Of a DNA stretch of 64,000 nucleotides, positions 1 through 8,119 are shown in pieces. Numbering within the stretch: the stretch's first letter is position 1; each line of letters starts with the position of its first letter. The notes under the pieces are model-generated. The model was not told the DNA's origin. It ran no database searches and saw only the letters and a list, made by a program, of their open reading frames with translations. The stretch lies in contig JAILPS010000028.1 in the NCBI GenBank assembly GCA_024699325.1, positions 1-64,000 of the forward strand, read 5' to 3'. A program made the translations under genes and the position numbers. This DNA comes from Lachnospiraceae bacterium (GTDB lineage Bacteria; Bacillota; Clostridia; Lachnospirales; Lachnospiraceae).

Positions 1-1
1 C

Positions 2-1933
2 AACGCAATCCTAGAGGATTTAGGTTCTCCGGGATCTCTGTACTTCATCGCACAGACAGACTCAGAGGGCAATCTCAACTATTCCACATCAGGATATTCA
101 TATGTTCTCAACTATGACATAGACACACTTATCGCCAACGGCTCAGTGGTTCTGACAGGTGAGGATGTGGATAATGCACAGCCTGTAAGCGAGGAGAATT
201 CCACAACCAAAGCTGTAGAGTACAAGGTTGCTCTCTCTCTTAAGTCAGAGGGCACAACGAAGTTTGCAGAGGCCACCAAGAAGGCATACGAGGCAGGCGA
301 GACAATCGCTATCTACTTCGACGGCCAGTTTGTAAGCGTTCCCAAAGTAAGCACAGTAATCACAGGCGGTCAGGCTACAATCACAGGTATGGATAACTAC
401 GAGGAGGCTAAGGAGTTGGCCACAGTAATCCGTATCGGTGCCGTTCCTCTTGAGCTTACAGAGGTTCGTTCCAACGTTGTAGGTGCCAAGCTCGGCGAGA
501 GCGCGATTGAGACATCTCTCATCGCAGCTGCCATCGGTTTCGCGCTTATCATTCTGTTCATGGTCTGCGTTTACCGCATCATGGGTCTTGCAGCTTCCAT
601 AGCTTTAGTGCTCTACGGCGCGCTTGACATCGTGATCATGAGCGCATTTGGCGTGACACTCACACTTCCGGGTATCGCCGGCGTTATCCTCTCAGTAGGT
701 ATGGCGGTTGATGCCAACGTCATCATCTTCGCGCGTATCCGCGAGGAGCTTGCCAAGGGAGTTTCCGTTAAGACTGCAGTCAAGAACGGTTTCGATAAGG
801 CTTTATCAGCCATCTTAGACGGAAATATCACAACACTTATCGCAGCTGCTGTGTTATTTGTTATGGGTTCAGGTACTATCAAGGGCTTCGCTTCAACGCT
901 TGCCATTGGTATCATCTTATCCATGTTCACAGCTCTGTTTGTGACCAAGTTTATTCTTAACTCTCTTATCGCCATGGGCGCTAAGAACACAGGCCTTTAC
1001 GGCAAGGCTAAGGAGCTTAAGACATTTAACTTCGTAGGTAAGTCTAAGGTATTCTTTGCCATCTCAGCACTTCTCGTTGTTGGCGCTGTGGGCATGCTTA
1101 TCTACAACTCTACCTCAGGCTACATGTTAAACTACAATATCGACTTCATCGGCGGTACTTCATCAACGATTGAGCTCGAGAATGCAGTTGACCTTGAATA
1201 TATCGACAACACGGTTAAGCCTATTGTCGCTGATGCCCTTGGCATCTCAACAGCTGACATCCGTGCAAACACAGTTAATGACACAAACCAGATTGTTTTA
1301 AAGACGAAGACTCTGTCACAGGAAGAGAGAGAGAAGGTCTTAGACGCTCTCGAGGCTAAGCTTGGTGTTGACGCTTCAAGCGTTGAGATGGAAAACATTT
1401 CAGCTACTGTCGGCAACGAGATGAGAAAGAACGCAATCATCGCCGTTGCCATCGCAACAGTGTGCATGCTTCTCTACATCTGCATCAGATTTAAGGAGTT
1501 CTCATTTGGTTTGGGCTCAGTTCTGGCTCTGTTACACGACGTATTCGTAGTGCTTCTGTTCTACGCAGTGCTCAAGTGGTCAGTCGGAACAACATTTATC
1601 GCATGTATGCTCACAATCGTAGGTTACTCTATCAACGCCACAATCGTTATCTTTGACCGTATCAGAGAGAACATGAAGGTTATGGCCAAGGGCGAGACAC
1701 TTGCGGACGTGACCAACAAGTCAATCACACAGACCATGACACGAAGCATCAATACATCACTCACAACACTTGTGACCGTTGTCATTCTTGCCATCATGGG
1801 AGTTTCATCTATCAAGGAATTCGCCTATCCACTTATCGTAGGTATCGTATGCGGTACATATTCTTCAGTGTGCATCGCAGGAAACCTCTGGTATGTGCTT
1901 CACTCTAAGATTGAGGCTAAGAAGGCTGAATAA
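2..1933 (+). CDS. secDF: Protein translocase SecDF (fused SecD and SecF), 5' end missing
   Basis: SecD and SecF use the proton gradient to help pull exported proteins through the SecYEG channel from the outer face of the membrane. The frame is open to the first bases of the window, so the GTG at 146 in the ORF track is not the start; the gene is cut by the window edge. The SecD half shows the conserved membrane motif GMAVDANVIIFARIREEL. The SecF half, after a second extracytoplasmic domain, shows INATIVIFDRIRENMK. Both halves lie in one frame, so this is a SecDF fusion as in many Firmicutes. The stop is 11 bases before tgt, and yajC follows, so the three are probably one operon. The order secDF-tgt-yajC differs from the E. 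coli order tgt-yajC-secD-secF. Confidence 0.95.
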   Translation, partial: NAILEDLGSPGSLYFIAQTDSEGNLNYSTSGYSYVLNYDIDTLIANGSVVLTGEDVDNAQPVSEENSTTKAVEYKVALSLKSEGTTKFAEATKKAYEAGETIAIYFDGQFVSVPKVSTVITGGQATITGMDNYEEAKELATVIRIGAVPLELTEVRSNVVGAKLGESAIETSLIAAAIGFALIILFMVCVYRIMGLAASIALVLYGALDIVIMSAFGVTLTLPGIAGVILSVGMAVDANVIIFARIREELAKGVSVKTAVKNGFDKALSAILDGNITTLIAAAVLFVMGSGTIKGFASTLAIGIILSMFTALFVTKFILNSLIAMGAKNTGLYGKAKELKTFNFVGKSKVFFAISALLVVGAVGMLIYNSTSGYMLNYNIDFIGGTSSTIELENAVDLEYIDNTVKPIVADALGISTADIRANTVNDTNQIVLKTKTLSQEEREKVLDALEAKLGVDASSVEMENISATVGNEMRKNAIIAVAIATVCMLLYICIRFKEFSFGLGSVLALLHDVFVVLLFYAVLKWSVGTTFIACMLTIVGYSINATIVIFDRIRENMKVMAKGETLADVTNKSITQTMTRSINTSLTTLVTVVILAIMGVSSIKEFAYPLIVGIVCGTYSSVCIAGNLWYVLHSKIEAKKAE

Positions 1934-1944
1934 GCAGGTTTATT

Positions 1945-3081
1945 ATGTACGAACTTATAACTACCGACGGGGCTGCCAAGCGGGGAACGTTTGACACAGT
2001 CCACGGGAAAATCCAGACTCCGGTCTTCATGAACGTGGGAACAGTCGCCGCCATCAAGGGCGCCGTATCCACGGAGGATTTAGAGAGAATAGGGACGCAG
2101 GTTGAGCTGTCAAACACATATCACCTGCATGTGAGACCCGGCGACAAGGTCGTTCACGACTTAGGCGGTCTTCACAAATTCATGAACTGGAATAAGCCGA
2201 TACTAACGGACTCGGGCGGTTTCCAGGTGTTCTCCCTGGCGGGGCTCAGAAAGATCCGCGAGGAGGGTGTGACATTTCAGTCACATGTGGACGGACACCG
2301 CATATTCATGGGACCTGAGGAGAGCATGCAGATACAGAGTAATCTTGCATCGACCATCGCCATGGCATTTGACGAGTGCCCGCCGTCAACAGCTGACAGG
2401 GATTACATCGTGCCGTCGGTTGACAGAACCACGAGATGGCTTTACCGCTGTAAGGCGGAGATGGAGAGGTTGAACACTTTAGACACCACCATCAACAAGC
2501 ACCAGATGCTGTTTGGCATCAACCAGGGCGGAATTCTCCCGGACGTCAGAATTGCCCACGCGAAGGAGATTGTGAAGTTGGACTTAGACGGTTATGCAGT
2601 CGGCGGTCTGGCGGTTGGCGAGAGCCACGAGGAAATGTATCACATCCTCGACGAGGTTGTGCCCTTCCTGCCGCAGAACAAGCCCACATATCTCATGGGC
2701 GTCGGAACTCCGGCGAATATCTTAGAGGCGGTTGACAGGGGCGTGGACTTCTTCGACTGTGTCTATCCCACCAGAAACGGCCGCCACGGTCATGTGTACA
2801 CAAACCACGGCCGCATGAACATGACTAACGCCAGATACGAGCGCGATCCGAGACCAATCGACGAGAAGTGCAACTGTCCGACATGTCAGAGATATTCCAG
2901 AGCATATATCCGCCACCTTCTCAAGGCAGGGGAAATGCTAGGTCTTCGACTTTGCGTATTGCATAATCTATATTTTTATAATACAATGATGGCTGAGATC
3001 CGCGAGGCTATAGAACAGCACCGCTACAAGTCATACAAACTGGAGAAGCTGGCAGGTTTTGCCGAGGGCATCCCAGAATAG
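1945..3081 (+). CDS. tgt: Queuine/preQ1 tRNA-guanine transglycosylase
   Basis: Exchanges guanine 34 in the anticodon of GUN tRNAs for the queuosine precursor preQ1, in the cytoplasm. The 378-residue product has the usual bacterial length. The active-site segment DSGGFQVFSL lies near residue 90, the substrate loop GGLAVGE follows, and the zinc site CNCPTC with a downstream HLLKAGE is near the C-terminus. The ATG start begins MYELITTDGAAKRG, typical of the family. It lies between secDF and yajC, an association seen widely in bacteria. The stop precedes the yajC start by 13 bases, so co-transcription is likely. Confidence 0.96.
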   Translation: MYELITTDGAAKRGTFDTVHGKIQTPVFMNVGTVAAIKGAVSTEDLERIGTQVELSNTYHLHVRPGDKVVHDLGGLHKFMNWNKPILTDSGGFQVFSLAGLRKIREEGVTFQSHVDGHRIFMGPEESMQIQSNLASTIAMAFDECPPSTADRDYIVPSVDRTTRWLYRCKAEMERLNTLDTTINKHQMLFGINQGGILPDVRIAHAKEIVKLDLDGYAVGGLAVGESHEEMYHILDEVVPFLPQNKPTYLMGVGTPANILEAVDRGVDFFDCVYPTRNGRHGHVYTNHGRMNMTNARYERDPRPIDEKCNCPTCQRYSRAYIRHLLKAGEMLGLRLCVLHNLYFYNTMMAEIREAIEQHRYKSYKLEKLAGFAEGIPE

Positions 3082-3094
3082 AAAGGAATTAAAT

Positions 3095-3424
3095 ATGTAT
3101 AATTTATTAATGGCAGAGGCTGCCACTTCAAACAGTACAGGCAGTCTGATTACACTTATCATCATGTATGTTGTAATCTTTGGAGCATTGTACTTCATAA
3201 TGATCAGACCTCAGAAGAAGCAGCAGAAGAAGATAGGCGAGATGCTTTCAGCCCTTGAGGTGGGAGACAGCGTACTTACATCTTCAGGTTTCTACGGTGT
3301 GGTAATCGACATCACAGATGACACAGTTATCGTGGAGTTTGGTAACAATAAGAATTGCCGTATTCCTATGCAGAAGTCAGCAATCATTGAGTGTGAGAAG
3401 CCAGAGTCTGGCAGCGCTAACTAA
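3095..3424 (+). CDS. yajC: Preprotein translocase subunit YajC
   Basis: Small single-span membrane protein that associates with SecDF. The ORF track starts at 3059, inside tgt. The better start is the ATG at 3095, eight bases after a GAAAGGA ribosome site, giving 109 residues beginning MYNLLMAEAA. A hydrophobic segment around residues 20-40 is followed by the family motif IRPQKKQQKKIGEML and then a small beta-rich cytoplasmic domain (GDSVLTSSGFYGVV). It is last in the secDF-tgt-yajC group and is followed by a hairpin. Confidence 0.93.
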   Translation: MYNLLMAEAATSNSTGSLITLIIMYVVIFGALYFIMIRPQKKQQKKIGEMLSALEVGDSVLTSSGFYGVVIDITDDTVIVEFGNNKNCRIPMQKSAIIECEKPESGSAN

Positions 3425-3431
3425 TCTACAT

Positions 3432-3460
3432 CGGGCTACCGCTTGGCGGTAGCCCGTTTT
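3432..3460 (+). terminator. Hairpin terminator or attenuator after yajC
   Basis: An 11-base-pair GC-rich stem (CGGGCTACCGC / GCGGTAGCCCG) with a TTG loop is followed by TTTT. The T-run is short and the next gene starts only 20 bases later with no visible promoter, so it may reduce rather than abolish read-through. Confidence 0.7.
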
Positions 3461-3480
3461 GGCGTATTTAAGGTAGTTAT

Positions 3481-4002
3481 ATGAAGAAGATATATAGTTA
3501 TTACACGGTCGGCGATATATTAAAAAACGTATTTGAGCTTGTGTTTGCTGTGGCCATAGGAGCAGCATTTGCTTATTATAAGATATATGCGGCACTGGTG
3601 TTTTTGATCGTAATCATCGCTGTCCTGATCTATCTTGACATAAGGTTTATAATTATGGACGACAAAAAACTGTCCGATTTTAAGAGGACGGCCGTGTCCG
3701 AGAGCATAGATTATGAGCAGATTGGCGAGGTGACAACAGCTGTCAAGGACAAGAAGGTTTTCGTCTGCGTTTACGGTGCGGGCAAGGCCATCACATTTCC
3801 ATACAGGCCGAAGGCCTATGTGGCGCTTCTCAAGCATATGAATCTTCAGGATGATGTGATTTCAGGCATATTGGACAGCGTGGTCTATGACAGCCCTGTG
3901 CGCGTCGACGATTTTGTGATAAGAAAAAACACCGTGCTCATAGACGAGCTGTTTGGCAAGAGAGAATTTGTCAGAAGAGAGATTGTAAGAGATGGAAAAT
4001 AG
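3481..4002 (+). CDS. Uncharacterised small membrane protein with a C-terminal cytoplasmic domain
   Basis: Not recognised with certainty. The 173-residue product starts with a short basic/aromatic stretch, then two closely spaced hydrophobic segments at about residues 15-32 and 35-52 that would form a membrane hairpin. A soluble domain of about 115 residues follows (ISESIDYEQIGEV, then KVFVCVYGAGKAITFPYRP), with alternating strand-like hydrophobic runs resembling bacterial PH-like or YcxB-like domains; that likeness is inference. Its last 11 bases overlap the nifZ-like gene, so the two are probably translationally coupled. No catalytic motif is visible. Confidence 0.75.
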   Translation: MKKIYSYYTVGDILKNVFELVFAVAIGAAFAYYKIYAALVFLIVIIAVLIYLDIRFIIMDDKKLSDFKRTAVSESIDYEQIGEVTTAVKDKKVFVCVYGAGKAITFPYRPKAYVALLKHMNLQDDVISGILDSVVYDSPVRVDDFVIRKNTVLIDELFGKREFVRREIVRDGK

Positions 4003-5155
4003 AGACATATATTTGGATAATTCTGCCACCACGATGGCGTTTCCTGAGGTCTGTGAGCTGGTGGGCAGGACCATGTCCACCCTGTACGGAAACCCCTCAT
4101 CCCTGCACTCTAAGGGGATGGCGGCAGCTGCAGAGATTAAGACTGCCAGGGAGAGGATTGCGAAAACTCTCAAATGCGAGGAGAAGGAGATTGTGTTTAC
4201 CTCCTGCGGGACAGAGGCGGATAATCTGGCGATTATAGGAGGCGCGCTTGCAAACAGCCGTGCCGGAAAACACCTGATCACAAGCTCCATAGAGCATCCG
4301 GCAGTGTTAAATTCTATGAAAACCCTTGAGGATCTAGGCTTTGAGGTGACATATCTTCCGGTCGATGAGACCGCCAGAATTAGGCTTAGCGATTTAGAGG
4401 CTGCCATAAGGCCTGACACCATACTTGTGTCGCTTATGTATATCAACAACGAGGTGGGCTCAGTCATGCCCATAGCAGAGGCGGGAGCGCTCATAAAGAG
4501 AGTCAACCCCAGGACGCTCTTCCACGTGGACGCGGTTCAGGCGTACGGCAAGCGCGTGATTAAGCCATCGGCAGAAAAAATCGATATGCTAAGCGCCAGC
4601 GGCCACAAAATCCACGCCGGCAAGGGCGTAGGTTTTCTCTACATAAGGACGGGCGTGAAGGTTAAGCCCCTGATGGTCGGAGGAGGCCAGCAGAAGGGCA
4701 TGAGAAGCGGAACTGAGAATGTCCCGGGGATTGCCGCCATGGGGCTTGCATCCCAGATGCTCTATAAGAATATCGCAGAGGATCTTGACAGACTCTACGA
4801 GCTTAAGGAGTACTTCATAAGCCAGGTATCAACCATAGAGGGAGCCTATGTAAATGGTCTCACGGGAAGGGACAGCGCGCCCCACGTTATAAGCGTAAGT
4901 TTTTCCGGCATCAAGAGCCAGGTCTTCTTAAACGCGCTTAACCAGAAGGGCATATATGTGTCATCGGGCTCAGCCTGCTCTACAAACCACCCCGGTATCA
5001 GCGATACGCTTAAGGCCATGGGAGTGAAGAAGGAGCTGCTCGATTCCACCATAAGATTCAGCATGTCAGTGTTCACCGCGAAGGAGGATTTAGACTACAC
5101 ATTAGAGTCCATAAGAGAGGTCCTTCCCATGCTTAGAAAATTCACGAAGAGGTAA
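3992..5155 (+). CDS. nifZ: Cysteine desulfurase, NifZ/IscS type, partner of ThiI
   Basis: PLP enzyme that takes sulfur from cysteine and holds it as a persulfide. The N-terminus has YLDNSATT. The PLP-binding lysine is in SASGHKIHAGKG near residue 205, and the catalytic cysteine is in SSGSACSTNHPG near residue 328. At 387 residues it is the normal size. It is only 3 bases upstream of thiI, the arrangement of B. subtilis nifZ-thiI, where the desulfurase is dedicated to 4-thiouridine formation. The call as NifZ rather than a general IscS rests on this context. The start overlaps the preceding gene by 11 bases. Confidence 0.92.
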   Translation: MENRDIYLDNSATTMAFPEVCELVGRTMSTLYGNPSSLHSKGMAAAAEIKTARERIAKTLKCEEKEIVFTSCGTEADNLAIIGGALANSRAGKHLITSSIEHPAVLNSMKTLEDLGFEVTYLPVDETARIRLSDLEAAIRPDTILVSLMYINNEVGSVMPIAEAGALIKRVNPRTLFHVDAVQAYGKRVIKPSAEKIDMLSASGHKIHAGKGVGFLYIRTGVKVKPLMVGGGQQKGMRSGTENVPGIAAMGLASQMLYKNIAEDLDRLYELKEYFISQVSTIEGAYVNGLTGRDSAPHVISVSFSGIKSQVFLNALNQKGIYVSSGSACSTNHPGISDTLKAMGVKKELLDSTIRFSMSVFTAKEDLDYTLESIREVLPMLRKFTKR

Positions 5156-5158
5156 TAT

Positions 5159-6346
5159 ATGGAATTCAAATCATTTTTAATAAAATATGCGGAGATAGGC
5201 ATTAAGGGCAAGAACAGGTTCCTGTTTGAGGATGCTTTGGTTAAGCAGATGCGCCACGCCCTTAGAAACTGCGAGGGCGACATGAAGGTTTACAAGCAGC
5301 CCGGCAGAATCTACGCAGAGACTGAGACACACTGCGACTACGACGAGGTGGTTGCTGCCCTCAAGAGAGTGTTTGGAATAAGCGCCATCTGTCCTGTTGT
5401 GCAGTTAGAGGACGAGGGCTTTGAGAAGCTTGGAAGAGATGTGACGGATTATATCAGAGAGGTCTACGGCGCGGACTGCGACAAGACATTTAAGGTAAAT
5501 GCGAGACGTGCCCGCAAGGATTATCCCAAGACCAGCCAGGAGATCAACGAGGATCTGGGAGAGATACTGCTTGACGCGTTCCCTGGCATGAGAGTTGACG
5601 TTCACAAGCCCGACATTTTGTTAAATGTTGAGGTGAGAGAGCGCTTCATCTGCGTGTACTCCATAGTTATTCCGGGCCCCGGCGGCATGCCTGTCGGAAC
5701 CAACGGCAAGGCGATGCTCCTGCTCTCAGGCGGCATCGACAGCCCTGTGGCGGGCTACATGATTGCCAAGCGCGGCTGCAAGATTGACGCGACCTACTTC
5801 CACGCCCCGCCATACACCTCAGACCTGGCACGCCAGAAGGTTATCGACCTGGCGAGGATTGTGTCAAGATACAGCGGACCCGTGGTTTTAAACATTGTAA
5901 ACTTCACAGATATCCAGATGGCAATCTATGAGAAGTGCCCTCACGAGGAGCTGACCATAATCATGAGGCGCTACATGATGAGAATCGCCCAGGATTTGGC
6001 GCTTAAAAACGACTGCTTGGGACTTATAACAGGGGAGAGCATCGGCCAGGTTGCAAGCCAGACCATGCAGTCCATGCTGGTCACCAACGAGGTCTGTGAC
6101 ATTCCTGTATACCGCCCATGTGTGGGACTTGACAAGCAGGAGATTGTTGACATAAGCGAGAAGATTGGAGCCTATGAGACGTCAATCCTTCCGTACGAGG
6201 ACTGCTGCACCATATATGTTGCGAAGCACCCCGTTACCAAGCCAACTCTCAAGCACATCAAGAAGAGCGAGGCTCTGCTTAGCGACGTCATCGACGATCT
6301 CTACAAGCAGGCAATCGACACTGTTGAGACAATGTGGGTTAAATAA
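5159..6346 (+). CDS. thiI: tRNA 4-thiouridine synthase ThiI (no rhodanese domain)
   Basis: Adenylates U8 of tRNA and transfers sulfur to it to make s4U; it may also serve thiazole synthesis. The order is an N-terminal ferredoxin-like region, a THUMP domain (about residues 60-165), and a PP-loop ATPase domain with LLSGGIDSPVAGYMIAKRG near residue 185. The C-terminal rhodanese domain of the 482-residue E. coli protein is absent, as in Bacillus-type ThiI. The sequence PYEDCCTIY near residue 345 carries the cysteine pair expected for the short form. It is coupled to the cysteine desulfurase gene upstream. Confidence 0.95.
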   Translation: MEFKSFLIKYAEIGIKGKNRFLFEDALVKQMRHALRNCEGDMKVYKQPGRIYAETETHCDYDEVVAALKRVFGISAICPVVQLEDEGFEKLGRDVTDYIREVYGADCDKTFKVNARRARKDYPKTSQEINEDLGEILLDAFPGMRVDVHKPDILLNVEVRERFICVYSIVIPGPGGMPVGTNGKAMLLLSGGIDSPVAGYMIAKRGCKIDATYFHAPPYTSDLARQKVIDLARIVSRYSGPVVLNIVNFTDIQMAIYEKCPHEELTIIMRRYMMRIAQDLALKNDCLGLITGESIGQVASQTMQSMLVTNEVCDIPVYRPCVGLDKQEIVDISEKIGAYETSILPYEDCCTIYVAKHPVTKPTLKHIKKSEALLSDVIDDLYKQAIDTVETMWVK

Positions 6347-6350
6347 AATG

Positions 6351-6380
6351 AAAAAGGCGGCCACTCTGTGAGTGACCGCC
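6351..6380 (-). terminator. Terminator of the HPr-like gene, between convergent genes
   Basis: A 10-base-pair stem (GGCGGCCACT / AGTGACCGCC, one mismatch) lies between thiI and the minus-strand HPr-like gene. Read on the minus strand it is followed by TTTTT, so it mainly terminates that gene; the plus side has only a weak T stretch. Confidence 0.8.
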
Positions 6381-6391
6381 GTACATTTAAC

Positions 6392-6625
6392 TTATGAAAC
6401 GATATATGGCTTAAGTGTCTCAAGGATCTTAGATGTATCGCCCTGCTCGTGGATGTTTAAGTCGATTGGCTTAGATAAATCTAGGCTGAAGATACCCATG
6501 ATGGACTTAGCATCAATCACATATCTGCCTGATACGAGATCGAAATCTGTGTCAAACTTAGTAAGATCATTAACAAATGACTTAACCTTATCGATTGAAT
6601 TGAGAGAAATCTGTACTGTTGTCAT
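6392..6625 (-). CDS. HPr/Crh-like protein lacking the phosphoryl-accepting histidine
   Basis: The 77-residue product has the HPr fold signature in its middle: GRYVIDAKSIMGIFSLDLSKPI aligns with the KSIMG Ser46 region of Firmicute HPr. The active-site HARP segment around residue 15 is replaced by IDKVKSFV, so it cannot accept phosphate from PEP at His15. The retained serine (about residue 41) could be a target of HPr kinase, as in Bacillus Crh; that role is inference. A GGAGGT ribosome site precedes the ATG. It is monocistronic and divergent from mtaB. Confidence 0.85.
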   Translation of the reverse strand: MTTVQISLNSIDKVKSFVNDLTKFDTDFDLVSGRYVIDAKSIMGIFSLDLSKPIDLNIHEQGDTSKILETLKPYIVS

Positions 6626-6719
6626 TGTATTACCTCCAATATCTTTGATGTATAATTAACTGTCTTCATAGTAACTATTTGAGGTGAAAAAGTCAAGCAA
6701 AAAAGGAGCAAATTTGGCG

Positions 6720-8060
6720 ATGAAAAAAGCCGCATTTCACAACCTAGGATGTAAGGTCAACTATTACGAGACTGAGGCCATGCTTCAGAGCCTCGAGGAA
6801 AATGGTTACCAGATCGTCGACTTTGAGGACAAGGCCGACATATATATAGTCAACACCTGCTCAGTCACAAACATGGCCGACAGGAAATCCCGCCAGATGC
6901 TTCACAAGGCGAAGAAGAATAACCCGGAGGCGGTAGTAGTGGCAGTGGGCTGCTATGTGCAGGCGGTTGGAGAGCAGATTCTTAAGGACAACGGCGTCGA
7001 CATCGCCATAGGCAACGACCAGAAGGGCGAGCTGTCTGAGATACTAAGAAAATATTATGACGAGAACGGTGAGGCCTTCGTGGTGGAGGATTTAAAGCAC
7101 CCCAGATGCTATGAAAATATTTCCATAGTGAGGGAGGATAACCACACCAGAGCCTATATTAAGGTTCAGGACGGCTGCAACCAGTTCTGTTCATACTGCA
7201 TCATCCCCTATGTGAGGGGCCGCATCAGAAGCCGCATGGTGGGGGATGTCATAACAGAGATTACATCGCTTGTGGCGCAGGGAGTGAGCGAGGTGGTGCT
7301 CACAGGGATTCATCTGTCGTCCTACGGGCTTGAGAAGCTTCGCGCGTCAGGGGACTACGGCGGGCAGACATTTGCAACCAACTATCTGCTCGAGCTTATC
7401 GAGAGAGTTTCGGCCATCCCGGGGCTTAAGAGAGTGAGACTTGGTTCCCTGGAGCCTAGAATTATAACGGAGGATTTTGCGCTGAGATTAGCGCAGATAC
7501 CGCAGATCTGCCCGCATTTCCATCTGTCACTTCAGAGCGGTTGCGACAGCGTCCTAAAGCGCATGAACAGAATGTACACAGCGGCTGAGTACAGGGAGAA
7601 ATGTGAGATACTCAGAAGGTGTTTTGACAATCCCGCCATCACCACGGACGTGATCGTCGGTTTCCCGGGGGAGACGGAGGATGATTTTGAGACGACGAGG
7701 GAGTATCTTAAGGAGATTAAGCTCTACGAGACCCACATTTTTAAATATTCGCCCAGGAGGGGAACGCAGGCTGCCATCATGAAGCAGCAGGTTCCTGAGA
7801 GCGTTAAAAACGAGAGAAGCGCCACTCTTATCGAGCTTGGGGCAGGCAATGCCCATGATTTCAGAGAGAGCTACATAGGAAGGCGCGTCGAGGTTTTGTG
7901 GGAAGAAGTGGAGAGCGTGGAAGGAAGAGACTATCTAACGGGCTACACGAGAGAGTATATAAGAGCGGCTGTGCCTGCGGATGCGGGGCGTGAGCCGGGC
8001 TCTGTTACGGAGGTGACCGTGGAAGGTTTTCTCACGGACGAGATAATGATATGCAAATAA
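6720..8060 (+). CDS. mtaB: tRNA t6A37 methylthiotransferase MtaB
   Basis: Radical SAM enzyme that adds a methylthio group to t6A37 of ANN-reading tRNAs. The track starts at a GTG at 6684, but the ATG at 6720 follows AAAAGGAG and gives the family's normal N-terminus (MKKAAFHNLGCKVN), 446 residues. N-terminal cluster cysteines are in LGCKVN, NTCSVT and GCYVQ. The radical-SAM cluster is CNQFCSYC near residue 155. A C-terminal TRAM-like region follows, ending in GFLTDEIMICK. It has its own terminator and no obvious co-transcribed partner. Confidence 0.93.
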   Translation: MKKAAFHNLGCKVNYYETEAMLQSLEENGYQIVDFEDKADIYIVNTCSVTNMADRKSRQMLHKAKKNNPEAVVVAVGCYVQAVGEQILKDNGVDIAIGNDQKGELSEILRKYYDENGEAFVVEDLKHPRCYENISIVREDNHTRAYIKVQDGCNQFCSYCIIPYVRGRIRSRMVGDVITEITSLVAQGVSEVVLTGIHLSSYGLEKLRASGDYGGQTFATNYLLELIERVSAIPGLKRVRLGSLEPRIITEDFALRLAQIPQICPHFHLSLQSGCDSVLKRMNRMYTAAEYREKCEILRRCFDNPAITTDVIVGFPGETEDDFETTREYLKEIKLYETHIFKYSPRRGTQAAIMKQQVPESVKNERSATLIELGAGNAHDFRESYIGRRVEVLWEEVESVEGRDYLTGYTREYIRAAVPADAGREPGSVTEVTVEGFLTDEIMICK

Positions 8061-8062
8061 AA

Positions 8063-8095
8063 ATGGGCAGATCGCTGATCTGCCCATTAATTTTT
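8063..8095 (+). terminator. Terminator after mtaB
   Basis: The stem ATGGGCAGATC / GATCTGCCCAT with a GCT loop is followed by TAATTTTT. It lies between the convergent mtaB and purC genes; the A-run on the left is short, so it is stronger on the plus strand but may serve both. Confidence 0.85.
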
Positions 8096-8119
8096 GTCAA
8101 GTTTCTAAAAGTCAAGTTT

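Noticed and set aside
3862-4506. Minus-strand ORF of 214 residues
   Set aside because: It lies antisense to the nifZ-like gene and its neighbour, with low-complexity Ser/Leu composition and no ribosome site; it is a shadow of the real genes.
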